Of a DNA stretch of 64,000 bases, positions 44,479 to 50,419 are shown one piece after another. Position numbers and translations under genes: made by a program. Below the pieces are notes generated by a model. That model saw nothing but the letters and a program-made list of their open reading frames with translations. It did not search any database and was not told the DNA's origin. The DNA comes from Streptomyces sp. NBC_01233 (GTDB taxonomy: Bacteria > Actinomycetota > Actinomycetes > Streptomycetales > Streptomycetaceae): NCBI RefSeq assembly GCF_035989305.1, contig NZ_CP108514.1, forward strand, positions 2,976,501-3,040,500. The letters are read 5' to 3'. How positions within the stretch are numbered: the first letter of the stretch is position 1; each line of letters opens with the position of its first letter.

Positions 44479-46062
44479 ATGCGCCGGGTGTTGCTTGCAG
44501 AGCGGATCTCAGACGACAAGGGAGAGCGCTCCGAGTCTGTAGAGGCTCAAGACATGAAGCTCCGCACAAGGGCCGTGGCAGAGGGGAACGTGACGATCGT
44601 CGGCGCGGCAGTTGATCTGTCCGTATCCGGCGGTGTGAACATGTTCGACCGGCCTAAGCTGGGGCAGTGGCTCACGCCGGAAGGGCTCTCCCAGTGGGAT
44701 GAGCTTTGGGTAACCACTCAGGACCGGTTGAGCCGTGACGACATGCATTTCATGGCCTTTGTGTTCCGTGTCATCGAATGGCAGAAGACTGTCATTGTGC
44801 TTGATGACCCTCAGTTCAACGAGCAGATGCACACCGCTGAGGGAAGGCTCATCCTTCACGCAAAGGCCCTTGGCCCTGCGAAGGAATTGGATCGGATCAA
44901 GATTCGCAACAAGGAATCTCACGAGCGTAGGCGATTCACCAACCGTTGGCCGGGGGGTATCGCTCCCTTTGGGTACCGTGTCGTCAAGCTGTATGAGGAC
45001 GGCAAGACAGCCGCACACCTTGAACTTGATGACGACATGGCCGCTGAACTACGGGACATGCGGGAACAGGTCATCAGCGGAGAATCATTTGTAGGGGTGG
45101 CGAAGGATCTCAATGACCGGGGTGTTCTCACTGCCAGGGATAGGGCACGTGTCGCCAAGGGCAAGCCGGTAAAGGCACGTGGCGGGGAAGAAGGAACCCC
45201 GGAACGCTGGTCTGAGACTTCTGTAAAGAAGCTGCTTACCGACGAATCCACCATGGGCCGGAAGAAGCACAGCCGAGAGATCATCTATGGCATGGACGGA
45301 CAGCCTATCCAAATGGCTGACCCCGTGTTCACTCCGGACGAATGGGAGTCATTGCAGGCTGCCGTACAGCGGCGCACGCACACCAAGGAAAGGCGCATCA
45401 ACGGCACTAGCCCCATGTACGGGGTTGCCCATTGCGGCCGATGCGGCTCTAAGGCCGTACACAAGGTTTCTCATGTCCGGGGCGTGACCTACCGCTACTA
45501 CAACTGTGGTGCTTGGCCTAAGAGTGACCGATGCGTCGGGATTTCCTGCCGGGCAGAGGCTATCGAAGAAATGATGGAAATCCATTTCCTTCAGAAGTTC
45601 AGCGCTGTGCGCGTAACCAAGCGGGTATGGGTCCAGGGTTCCGACAGCACCAAGGAACTTACCGACATCACTAAGCGCATGGAACGGCTGCGGAAGCAGG
45701 ATGAGGAAGGGGACTGGGACGACGACCAAGAGGGCTACCGATTCCGCATGAGCCAGTACAAGGCCCGTAAGAAGGAATTGGAGTCTCAGCCGGTCGTACC
45801 CGGCGGATGGGAGGATGAAGACCAGGGAATGACCTTTGGGGAACTCTGGCCTAAGCTCGATATGGAGGGCAGGCGGAAACAGCTCATCGAATCCGGATAC
45901 AAGGTCATGGTGGGTAAGAAGACTTTCGCCTTTTCGCCGGAGCCGGATACCTGGCAGGAACGCAAGGAAAAATGGGAAACCTTGACCCATGAGGAAAGGG
46001 AACGTGTAGAGGCGTTCCACACCACCAGGGCAAACGACCCTCTCAACCTCAGGGGCCTGTGA
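44479..46062 (+). CDS. Large serine recombinase (integrase)
   Basis: A 527-residue site-specific recombinase. The resolvase domain (~1-150) has Ser11 in LLAERISDD as the nucleophile, Arg in DRLSRDD (82-88) and the long helix EGRLILHAKALG. The recombinase domain follows (WPGGIAPFGYRVVK, then DLNDRGVLTARD and WSETSVKKLLTDESTMG). A zinc ribbon has Cys319, Cys322, Cys343 and Cys352 (HCGRCGSK...YYNCGAWPKSDRC). A coiled coil (TKRMERLRKQDEEGD, QYKARKKELES) comes after. Lying 109 bp from attL fits phage-type integrases. ATG 44479 has AGGGGAGGGA upstream. It would make attL/attR from attP and chromosomal attB. Confidence 0.95.
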   Translation: MRRVLLAERISDDKGERSESVEAQDMKLRTRAVAEGNVTIVGAAVDLSVSGGVNMFDRPKLGQWLTPEGLSQWDELWVTTQDRLSRDDMHFMAFVFRVIEWQKTVIVLDDPQFNEQMHTAEGRLILHAKALGPAKELDRIKIRNKESHERRRFTNRWPGGIAPFGYRVVKLYEDGKTAAHLELDDDMAAELRDMREQVISGESFVGVAKDLNDRGVLTARDRARVAKGKPVKARGGEEGTPERWSETSVKKLLTDESTMGRKKHSREIIYGMDGQPIQMADPVFTPDEWESLQAAVQRRTHTKERRINGTSPMYGVAHCGRCGSKAVHKVSHVRGVTYRYYNCGAWPKSDRCVGISCRAEAIEEMMEIHFLQKFSAVRVTKRVWVQGSDSTKELTDITKRMERLRKQDEEGDWDDDQEGYRFRMSQYKARKKELESQPVVPGGWEDEDQGMTFGELWPKLDMEGRRKQLIESGYKVMVGKKTFAFSPEPDTWQERKEKWETLTHEERERVEAFHTTRANDPLNLRGL

Positions 46063-46079
46063 CCAGGGCCTACGGATCT

Positions 46080-46097
46080 ATGCGAGAACGTGACTAG
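46080..46097 (+). repeat. 18-bp direct repeat, copy 1
   Basis: ATGCGAGAACGTGACTAG, 14 bases before the -35 of the cassette promoter. The second copy at 47686-47703 differs by one base. Position suggests an operator. Confidence 0.6.
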
Positions 46098-46111
46098 AGG
46101 TCTGATCACCC

Positions 46112-46140
46112 TTGCCTCTGGGTACGTCGCTCCGTAGCTT
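46112..46140 (+). promoter_or_regulatory. Promoter of the DUF6879/XRE cassette
   Basis: TTGCCT (46112-46117) and TAGCTT (46135-46140) are 17 bases apart, 28 bases before the ATG at 46169. It follows the integrase stop by 49 bases, so the cassette can be expressed without the integrase. Confidence 0.6.
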
Positions 46141-46168
46141 GCAGACAACCACTACGGGAGGGGTGCGC

Positions 46169-46369
46169 ATGGACATGAAGCTGACCAAGATTGCCGGGGA
46201 AGACCCGGAGTGCGACTCGGGAGACTGCGCCAACGTGTTCACCACGGACCGGCCGGGCACGATCGCCGTACAGGGGTACCTGACCGACCACCCGACCCCC
46301 GAGGGGGAAGCCGTCGTGACCATCCCTGAGAACGTGCTGAGGGAGGCATTCCGTGCTCTTGGATGGTGA
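46169..46369 (+). CDS. Small acidic protein of the DUF6879/XRE cassette
   Basis: A 66-residue protein starting MDMKLTKIAGEDPECDSGDC. It has two Cys in a CDSGDC motif and VVTIPENVLREAF at the end. Such small proteins occur next to DUF6879 and XRE-DUF5753 genes in Streptomyces. GGGAGG lies before ATG 46169. The end overlaps the next gene by 17 bases. Role unknown; the CxxxxC pattern might bind metal. Confidence 0.75.
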   Translation: MDMKLTKIAGEDPECDSGDCANVFTTDRPGTIAVQGYLTDHPTPEGEAVVTIPENVLREAFRALGW

Positions 46370-46862
46370 CGCCTGGCAGGCGTACTTCCGAGACTTCAAG
46401 CGGTCGGCGTGGCGGCTCGAAGTGCAGCCGACTTACACCATGCCCGCAGAGGCTGAGAGCCTGGCCCGCTTCCTGCGGGGAGAGCCCAAGCCGGAGACCC
46501 ACAACGCTGCCTGGCACGGGACCGTCAGGGCCGCTGTGGAGGCCGGGAAGAGCTTCGGGAGGGTGAGAGTCGTAAGGCAGCCTCTGACCGACTATCAGCG
46601 CTATCAGTTCGCCTGGGGCGTCCCTGGCAACATCCAGGCCGGGGAGGACATCCAGGTGCTTGACCTCACAGGCAGGGACCTGGACCTACCGGACCAAGAC
46701 TTCTGGATGTTCGATGAGTCCACGATGGTCCACCTCAACTACCGCCCGGACGGGACACAGATCAATCGGGAACTGATCGAGTCCCCGGATCTTAGTAAGT
46801 ATCTTCGTTGGCGAGACGTAGCCCTAGAGAACGCTGTTCCATTCGGTGAGTATCGAGCCTGA
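46353..46862 (+). CDS. DUF6879 family protein
   Basis: A 169-residue protein. Conserved-looking parts are YFRDFKRSAWRLEVQPTY (~11-28), SLARFLRGEPKP, FGRVRVVRQPLTDYQRYQF (~69-87), IQAGEDIQVLD and DFWMFDESTMVHLNY (~120-135). These match the DUF6879 family, whose genes travel with XRE-DUF5753 regulators in actinomycetes. Start GTG 46353 has GGGAGG six bases upstream. Overlaps both neighbours by 17 bases, so the three are translated together. Function unknown; a partner or antagonist of the regulator is plausible. Confidence 0.82.
   Translation: MLLDGDAWQAYFRDFKRSAWRLEVQPTYTMPAEAESLARFLRGEPKPETHNAAWHGTVRAAVEAGKSFGRVRVVRQPLTDYQRYQFAWGVPGNIQAGEDIQVLDLTGRDLDLPDQDFWMFDESTMVHLNYRPDGTQINRELIESPDLSKYLRWRDVALENAVPFGEYRA
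46791..46804. promoter_or_regulatory. 14-bp motif shared with the palindrome at 49064
   Basis: CTTAGTAAGTATCT occurs here, 41 bases before the XRE start, and again exactly at 49073-49086 inside a 27-bp near-palindrome. Probably a site for the element's own regulator. Confidence 0.55.
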
Positions 46863-47703
46863 GAGTCAAGAACAAGAACGGAAGGACTTGGCGGAGATTC
46901 TGAGGGGCCTCCGCCAAGCCTCCGGCCTGAGCGGTGAACGCTTGGCCGTTCGCTGCAACATGAGCCAGACCAAGATCAGTCGGATTGAGACCCGCAGACA
47001 CATTCCGACCGTTCTTGAAGTTGAGCAGATCCTGAGCGCCTTGGAAGTGCCCGAAGAGGTGGCCCAGGAGATTCTTAGGCTTGCCCGGAGAGCGAACGTC
47101 GATTACGCATCCTGGCGGGCCTATGCCCGTGTCGGGCTCTATCACAAGCAGGCAGAGCTAAAGGCGCTTGAGCGTTCCTCTCGGGAAATGCGCCACTTCC
47201 TGCCAGCGATCCCGACGGGTCTCCTGCATGTCCGTGAATACGCGGAACAGACCCTGTCCAAGACGGTGGCTAGCGATCCGGCCAGGGACGTACAGAGAGC
47301 CGTACAGGCCCGCATGGACCGTCAGGCCGTCTTGGATGACCGTTCCCGTTCGTTCACGTTCCTACTCACTGAGCAGGCTGTCAGGTGGCGTCGGGCCACT
47401 CCAGAGGCCATGGCCGCTCAGTGCTACCACATGGCAGCCGTGTCCCTGAAACCGAACGTAGAGATAGCGATCATTCCGCAGACTGCCCAGGTTCCGGGCA
47501 CCCCCTTGAATGTGTTCGTTGTCTATGACGATCGCCTGGTGACCGTGGAACTGTTCTCCGGGGAAGTGGTGTTGCGTGACCCTCGGGACATCTCTCATCA
47601 CCTTGGCCTGTTTGACCTCTTCCTAAGTCATGCTCTGCGAGGAACGGATGCAACCACCTTTCTGCGTAGGGCGGCAGGCGACTTTATGCGACAACGTGAC
47701 TAG
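46846..47703 (+). CDS. XRE-family regulator with DUF5753 domain
   Basis: A 285-residue regulator. The N-terminal helix-turn-helix covers ~14-68 (LAEILRGLRQASGLSGERLAVRCNMSQTKISRIETRR). The rest is a DUF5753 domain: AELKALERSSREMRHFLPAIPTGLLHVREYA, DRSRSFTFLLTEQAVRW and NVEIAIIPQTAQVPG. This is the WhiJ-like architecture common in Streptomyces, where such proteins act with small partners in development or in silencing mobile DNA. Start GTG 46846 overlaps DUF6879 by 17 bases. It is the best candidate for repressor of the element. Confidence 0.9.
   Translation: MSIEPESQEQERKDLAEILRGLRQASGLSGERLAVRCNMSQTKISRIETRRHIPTVLEVEQILSALEVPEEVAQEILRLARRANVDYASWRAYARVGLYHKQAELKALERSSREMRHFLPAIPTGLLHVREYAEQTLSKTVASDPARDVQRAVQARMDRQAVLDDRSRSFTFLLTEQAVRWRRATPEAMAAQCYHMAAVSLKPNVEIAIIPQTAQVPGTPLNVFVVYDDRLVTVELFSGEVVLRDPRDISHHLGLFDLFLSHALRGTDATTFLRRAAGDFMRQRD
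47686..47703 (+). repeat. 18-bp direct repeat, copy 2
   Basis: ATGCGACAACGTGACTAG; it forms the last codons and stop of the XRE gene and lies 68 bases before the next start. One base differs from copy 1 at 46080. Confidence 0.6.
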
Positions 47704-47770
47704 GTGCCCTGGGTAGTTCAGAAGCGGGTGAGAATGGAACCCGGAGATGTTCAAGCCGGGGAGGCAGAGA

Positions 47771-47977
47771 GTGGCTGTGAACGCCGTGGAGAGGGCCAGA
47801 CAAACCCTGTTGCGCTTCACTGCTGAAGAGCGCGCGGAGCTGGACGCGGGGCTTGCCCGGATCTTGGCGGAGCGGGAAGCACAGGAGTGGGCATCGGCCG
47901 TACGGGCCGCTATCCCTGCCCTTGTGCGTGCAGCCGCTGAGGCGGCCGAGAAAGGGACTCAGGGGCATGACGCATGA
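47771..47977 (+). CDS. Small helical protein, unknown function
   Basis: A 68-residue Ala/Glu/Arg-rich protein (MAVNAVERARQTLLRFTAEERAELDAGLARILAEREAQEW...). It looks wholly helical and could be a dimeric DNA-binding or antitoxin-like protein, but no domain is recognised. GTG 47771 is chosen because GGGGAGG lies six bases upstream. Overlaps the next gene by 11 bases. Confidence 0.65.
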   Translation: MAVNAVERARQTLLRFTAEERAELDAGLARILAEREAQEWASAVRAAIPALVRAAAEAAEKGTQGHDA

Positions 47978-48458
47978 ACGGCCGGAGCTGACGGTAATCC
48001 CCGTGGACGCCTTCCGGGCTAAGGGAGCCGAGTTGGCGCAGCCGTCGTATTCGTCACACGAGGCCACCGTGAACCGAGCGATGGAACAGGCGGAAAATGC
48101 GTGCCTCGCTGACATGGCGATTCCCGAGCAGGTCGTCAAACAGATGTCACCCATCATGGATGCCGTCAAGGCAGACTACGGACTTGGGAAAGACTCCGAA
48201 ATGCCCTCGTGGGACAGCCCCGAGTTGTGCGTTCTTTGGGCAGGGCACCGGGGGAAGCACGTCAGCCACTTTTCCTACAGCTACGACAACGAACACGGGC
48301 GTGGCGCGCTGTGGATGATCTGGGGGCAGCGCGGGTCACCGGTCGTCCGTCAGATGCCGTTCTGTGGACACAGCGCGTGCAACCACCCGCGCGACTTCTA
48401 TTGCCTTGGCTGCAATCTTCCGATCGGCCACGAGGGCAGGCACTCGGGGCGTGGTTGA
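47967..48458 (+). CDS. Unknown protein with C-terminal Cys/His cluster
   Basis: A 163-residue protein of no known family. The N-terminal half is polar. The C-terminus holds FCGHSACNHPRDFYCLGCNLPIGHEGRH (~130-160), five Cys and several His spaced like a zinc-binding module. ELCVLWAGHRGKHVSHFSYSYD lies in the middle. ATG 47967. Cargo or regulatory role cannot be told. Confidence 0.7.
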   Translation: MTHERPELTVIPVDAFRAKGAELAQPSYSSHEATVNRAMEQAENACLADMAIPEQVVKQMSPIMDAVKADYGLGKDSEMPSWDSPELCVLWAGHRGKHVSHFSYSYDNEHGRGALWMIWGQRGSPVVRQMPFCGHSACNHPRDFYCLGCNLPIGHEGRHSGRG

Positions 48459-48460
48459 GA

Positions 48461-48763
48461 ATGCCCAGACTCACTGCCCAAGAAATGAAAGAGAACCGCG
48501 ACTACATAGCGGCCCATGAGGACAAGCTCAGGAAACGGCTTGCCGACGGCGAAAGCTACGTCCACCTTTCTGCACAGCTTGGAATCAGCGAAGGCGTATT
48601 ACGCCGAATGCTAGAAACCGTCCTCCCCGGAAGGAACGTACGTGTCCACGCCCCTTGTAAGTGTCAGGATCGAGAAGCCCGTGAAGTGCGGGGCCTGGGC
48701 GGAACTGTACCCCTATCAGGTGTGGGCCGTTCGGCGCGGAATCCCCGGAACACCGCGCTATGA
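48461..48763 (+). CDS. Small helix-turn-helix-like protein
   Basis: A 100-residue frame from ATG 48461. The first ~55 residues look real (LTAQEMKENRDYIAAHEDKLRKRLADGESYVHLSAQLGISEGVLRRML; the last part is a plausible helix-turn-helix). The last ~40 residues overlap the next gene in another frame and look non-native, so a frameshift may have replaced the original end. The ribosome site is weak. Confidence 0.45.
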   Translation: MPRLTAQEMKENRDYIAAHEDKLRKRLADGESYVHLSAQLGISEGVLRRMLETVLPGRNVRVHAPCKCQDREAREVRGLGGTVPLSGVGRSARNPRNTAL

Positions 48764-48953
48764 AGGGTGGGTCAACAACTCCGCAACCTGCGGCCTGCGG
48801 TTCAATCACCCCGGGTGGCACGAAGCCGGAATGCGCCCGAACAGATCAGAGTACGGCGGTGGTGAAATCGGAATCCGCTGGAACACGTCGAACGGGCGCG
48901 TGAACGGTTGTCAGGTGGTTCTCCTGGAACCACTCTCACTCAGTCGTACCTAA
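48642..48953 (+). CDS. Small protein, unknown function
   Basis: A 103-residue protein from GTG 48642, with GGAAGGA six bases upstream. VKCGAWAELYPYQVWAVRRGIPGTP and CGLRFNHPGWHEAGMRPN have paired Cys/His and many aromatics. No family recognised. It is the last clear gene of the element; a terminator follows. Confidence 0.6.
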   Translation: MSTPLVSVRIEKPVKCGAWAELYPYQVWAVRRGIPGTPRYEGWVNNSATCGLRFNHPGWHEAGMRPNRSEYGGGEIGIRWNTSNGRVNGCQVVLLEPLSLSRT

Positions 48954-48983
48954 CCCAGCTCTCAAGCAGTCGAAGCAACAAGC

Positions 48984-49010
48984 AAGCCCCGGCCACTAGA
49001 GCCGGGGCTT
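48984..49010 (+). terminator. Terminator after the last element gene
   Basis: AAGCCCCGGC (48984-48993) pairs perfectly with GCCGGGGCTT (49001-49010) around a 7-base loop, followed by CTTTACGTT. It marks the end of the rightward transcript. Confidence 0.85.
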
Positions 49011-49040
49011 CTTTACGTTCAGAGGAGGAGTCTCACAGAG

Positions 49041-49062
49041 GGCATCCCTTTGGGGGGATGCC
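49041..49062. repeat. Hairpin GGCATCCC/GGGATGCC
   Basis: GGCATCCC (49041-49048) pairs with GGGATGCC (49055-49062) over a 6-base loop. It directly precedes the 27-bp palindrome. Confidence 0.7.
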
Positions 49063-49063
49063 T

Positions 49064-49090
49064 CTATAGGTACTTAGTAAGTATCTATAG
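49064..49090. promoter_or_regulatory. 27-bp near-perfect AT-rich palindrome
   Basis: CTATAG-G-TACTTA-G-TAAGTA-T-CTATAG, 24 of 27 positions symmetric. It is very AT-rich for this genome. It contains the 14-mer found also before the XRE gene, so it is probably a regulator site, or part of a replication or transfer origin. Confidence 0.75.
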
Positions 49091-49097
49091 ATATAGT

Positions 49098-49303
49098 GTT
49101 TGTAAGCACTTGTTTGGGCTCCAGTGCACGGAGTTCTTTTGGCTCCGACGGACGTTCGACCGCCGGGCCGGTGATGGGCTGATGCACAGACATGGCCTGC
49201 GAGAAGAGGCCGTCAGGGGCTCGGGTGAGCCGTCGACCATCGGTTCGAGGGTGGGGCCAAAAGAAGTCCGTACCCCGGGGCCGGCTCAAGTGCTTACAGA
49301 CAG
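49098..49303. repeat. Long imperfect inverted repeat (about 49-base arms)
   Basis: Left arm 49098-49146 (TGTTTGTAAGCACTTG ... GGAGTTCTTTTGGCTCC) is complementary to right arm 49253-49303 (GGGGCCAAAAGAAGTCC ... CAAGTGCTTACAGACA), with a further weaker match toward the loop. The longest exact arms are TGTAAGCACTTG and TTCTTTTGG. Several differences keep G-U pairing if transcribed rightward. Between the arms are ~106 bases. Confidence 0.75.
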
Positions 49304-49691
49304 ATATAGAAAACCCCTCACAGAAAACGTACCTGTCCTCTGGAGGGAACTGGGACAGCCAAGGCTCAAAGGGAGACAGGGATCACATGAAGGAGTCAGC
49401 CGAAGCCGGTTGATGTCACGGCGTCGGCACCACAGGCCCAAGCGACAGCCACAGGAAGCCCTGTACGGCTCTCTGGCGGCCTATGGGGTCACGCTGGCGC
49501 TAGGGCCACAGTAGGGGGGAGAAAGCCCCTCAGGGGCCGTTACGGAACTCCTGGAACCCGTACAGGATCGAGGGAAGGCGCTCCGAGCGGTTCACACGGA
49601 AAGAGTTCCGATCATTACCCCCAGTCTATACACAGAGCGTAAGGAGTCATGTGCACAGCGTGAGTTACATCGTCACTCTGGGTAGAAGTTG

Positions 49692-49880
49692 TCAGAGTGC
49701 CGTTATCCGGCCGCGCATGTAGGGGTCCACGGACATGTGGAGGTTGCGTACGAGGATCCGGCCGGCGGCGGGCTCGGCGGACACGGGGGCCTCGCGCAGG
49801 GCGAAGTCCTCGGCTACGGGCCAGCCCTGCGGGCGACGGACGAGGTGCCACTCGCGGCTCACGGCGGGGATCTCAGACAT
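49692..49880 (-). pseudogene. 5' part of the split NADP-dependent oxidoreductase
   Basis: From ATG 49880 (AGGAG seven bases upstream) it codes 58 genuine residues, MSEIPAVSREWHLVRRP to LHMSVDPYMRGR, then four residues and a stop (49692-49694) from the element. The sequence is the typical N-terminus of the MDR-type curcumin reductase family. The promoter and start stay linked to the MarR regulator, but the rest of the gene is 5.3 kb away at 43515. Confidence 0.9.
49705..49712. other. attR core of the element
   Basis: ATCCGGCC, with element sequence (GTCAGAGTGCCGTT) to the left and oxidoreductase sequence (GCGCATGTAGGGGTCC) to the right. The crossover CC would be 49711-49712. Confidence 0.85.
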
Positions 49881-49904
49881 GCGGCGCTCCTGGTAAGAAC
49901 GAAA

Positions 49905-49925
49905 TTGCTTCACTAGGTGAAACAA
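49905..49925. promoter_or_regulatory. MarR operator between oxidoreductase and marR
   Basis: TTGCTTCAC-TAG-GTGAAACAA, a 21-bp dyad with 16 symmetric positions. It lies 25 bases before the oxidoreductase start and 51 bases before marR, so one repressor dimer could control both. Confidence 0.8.
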
Positions 49926-49975
49926 CCATGCGCCTGGATATTTCATGTTGTCAAGTAAATGGGTACGCTGGTTCC

Positions 49976-50401
49976 ATGCCCAGTCGTCGCGTAGACCCAG
50001 TGACCGTCGAGGTCGTCGAGCTCATCGGCGACGTCGTGGCCCGTTACCACATGGAGTACGAGCATGCGGCCGCCAGCCATCAGCTGACCGGCGCGCAGGC
50101 CAGGGTGCTGAACATGCTCTCCCTGGAGCCGACACCGATGCGCCGCATCGCTCAGAAGCTGAGGTGCGAGCCCTCGAACGTGACCGGGATCGTCGACCGG
50201 CTGGAGACCCGCGGCCTGGTCGAGCGCCGCCCGGACCCGGCCGACCGGCGGGTCAAGATGGCCGCTCCCACCGAGGAGGGCCTGCAGACCGCGGAGCGGC
50301 TGCGCGAGTCGCTGGAGTTCGCGCGCGAACCGCTGGCCGGACTGTCCCCGGCGGAGCGGGCGATGCTGCGGGACCTGCTCAAGCGGATGCTCGGCGGGTA
50401 G
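49976..50401 (+). CDS. MarR-family transcriptional regulator
   Basis: A 141-residue regulator. The winged helix spans ~45-110: GAQARVLNMLSLEPTPMRRIAQKLRCEPSNVTGIVDRLETRGLVERRPDPADRRVKMA. N- and C-terminal helices form the dimer. TACGCT lies six bases before ATG 49976, so the mRNA is probably leaderless. By position it regulates the oxidoreductase that the element has split. Its sequence composition is that of the host chromosome. Confidence 0.92.
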   Translation: MPSRRVDPVTVEVVELIGDVVARYHMEYEHAAASHQLTGAQARVLNMLSLEPTPMRRIAQKLRCEPSNVTGIVDRLETRGLVERRPDPADRRVKMAAPTEEGLQTAERLRESLEFAREPLAGLSPAERAMLRDLLKRMLGG

Positions 50402-50419
50402 GGGGCGAGACGCCCCCGG

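Larger units (their letters stand above)
48954..49704. other. Non-coding right end of the element
   Basis: 751 bases with terminator, hairpin, palindrome and long inverted repeat. Open frames here (for example 49050-49514) have no ribosome site and non-protein-like composition. From 49310 to 49704 I see no further structure except the attP arm next to attR. Confidence 0.55.
44362..49712 (+). mobile_element. Serine-integrase integrative element, 5,343 bp
   Basis: Bounded by the direct repeat ATCCGGCC (44362-44369 and 49705-49712), inside the oxidoreductase gene. It carries a large serine recombinase next to one end, a DUF6879/XRE-DUF5753 cassette, several small unknown genes and a non-coding 3' region. 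All its clear genes read rightward. Base composition is visibly less GC-rich than the flanks, with frequent AAG/GAA and third-position A/T. No relaxase, replication, conjugation, capsid or terminase gene is seen, so it is either a satellite needing a helper, a minimal mobilisable element, or a remnant of a phage or plasmid. Confidence 0.92.

Noticed and set aside
44406..44519. New start for the oxidoreductase 3' part inside the element (frame open to 44519)
   Set aside because: The extra residues come from attL-proximal DNA antisense to the integrase leader, with no clear ribosome site; treated as read-through of a pseudogene.
46112..46168. Earlier start (46112) for the small cassette protein
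   Set aside because: It would begin within the -35 element; ATG 46169 has a good ribosome site.
44466..49361. Shared 12-mer GGGACAGCCAAG before the integrase (44467) and at 49350
   Set aside because: Short, GC-rich and without symmetry or context at the second place; could be chance.
49050..49514. 154-codon open frame on the + strand in the element's right end, and a 71-codon frame opposite it
   Set aside because: No ribosome site, runs through a palindrome and both arms of the inverted repeat, and composition is not protein-like.
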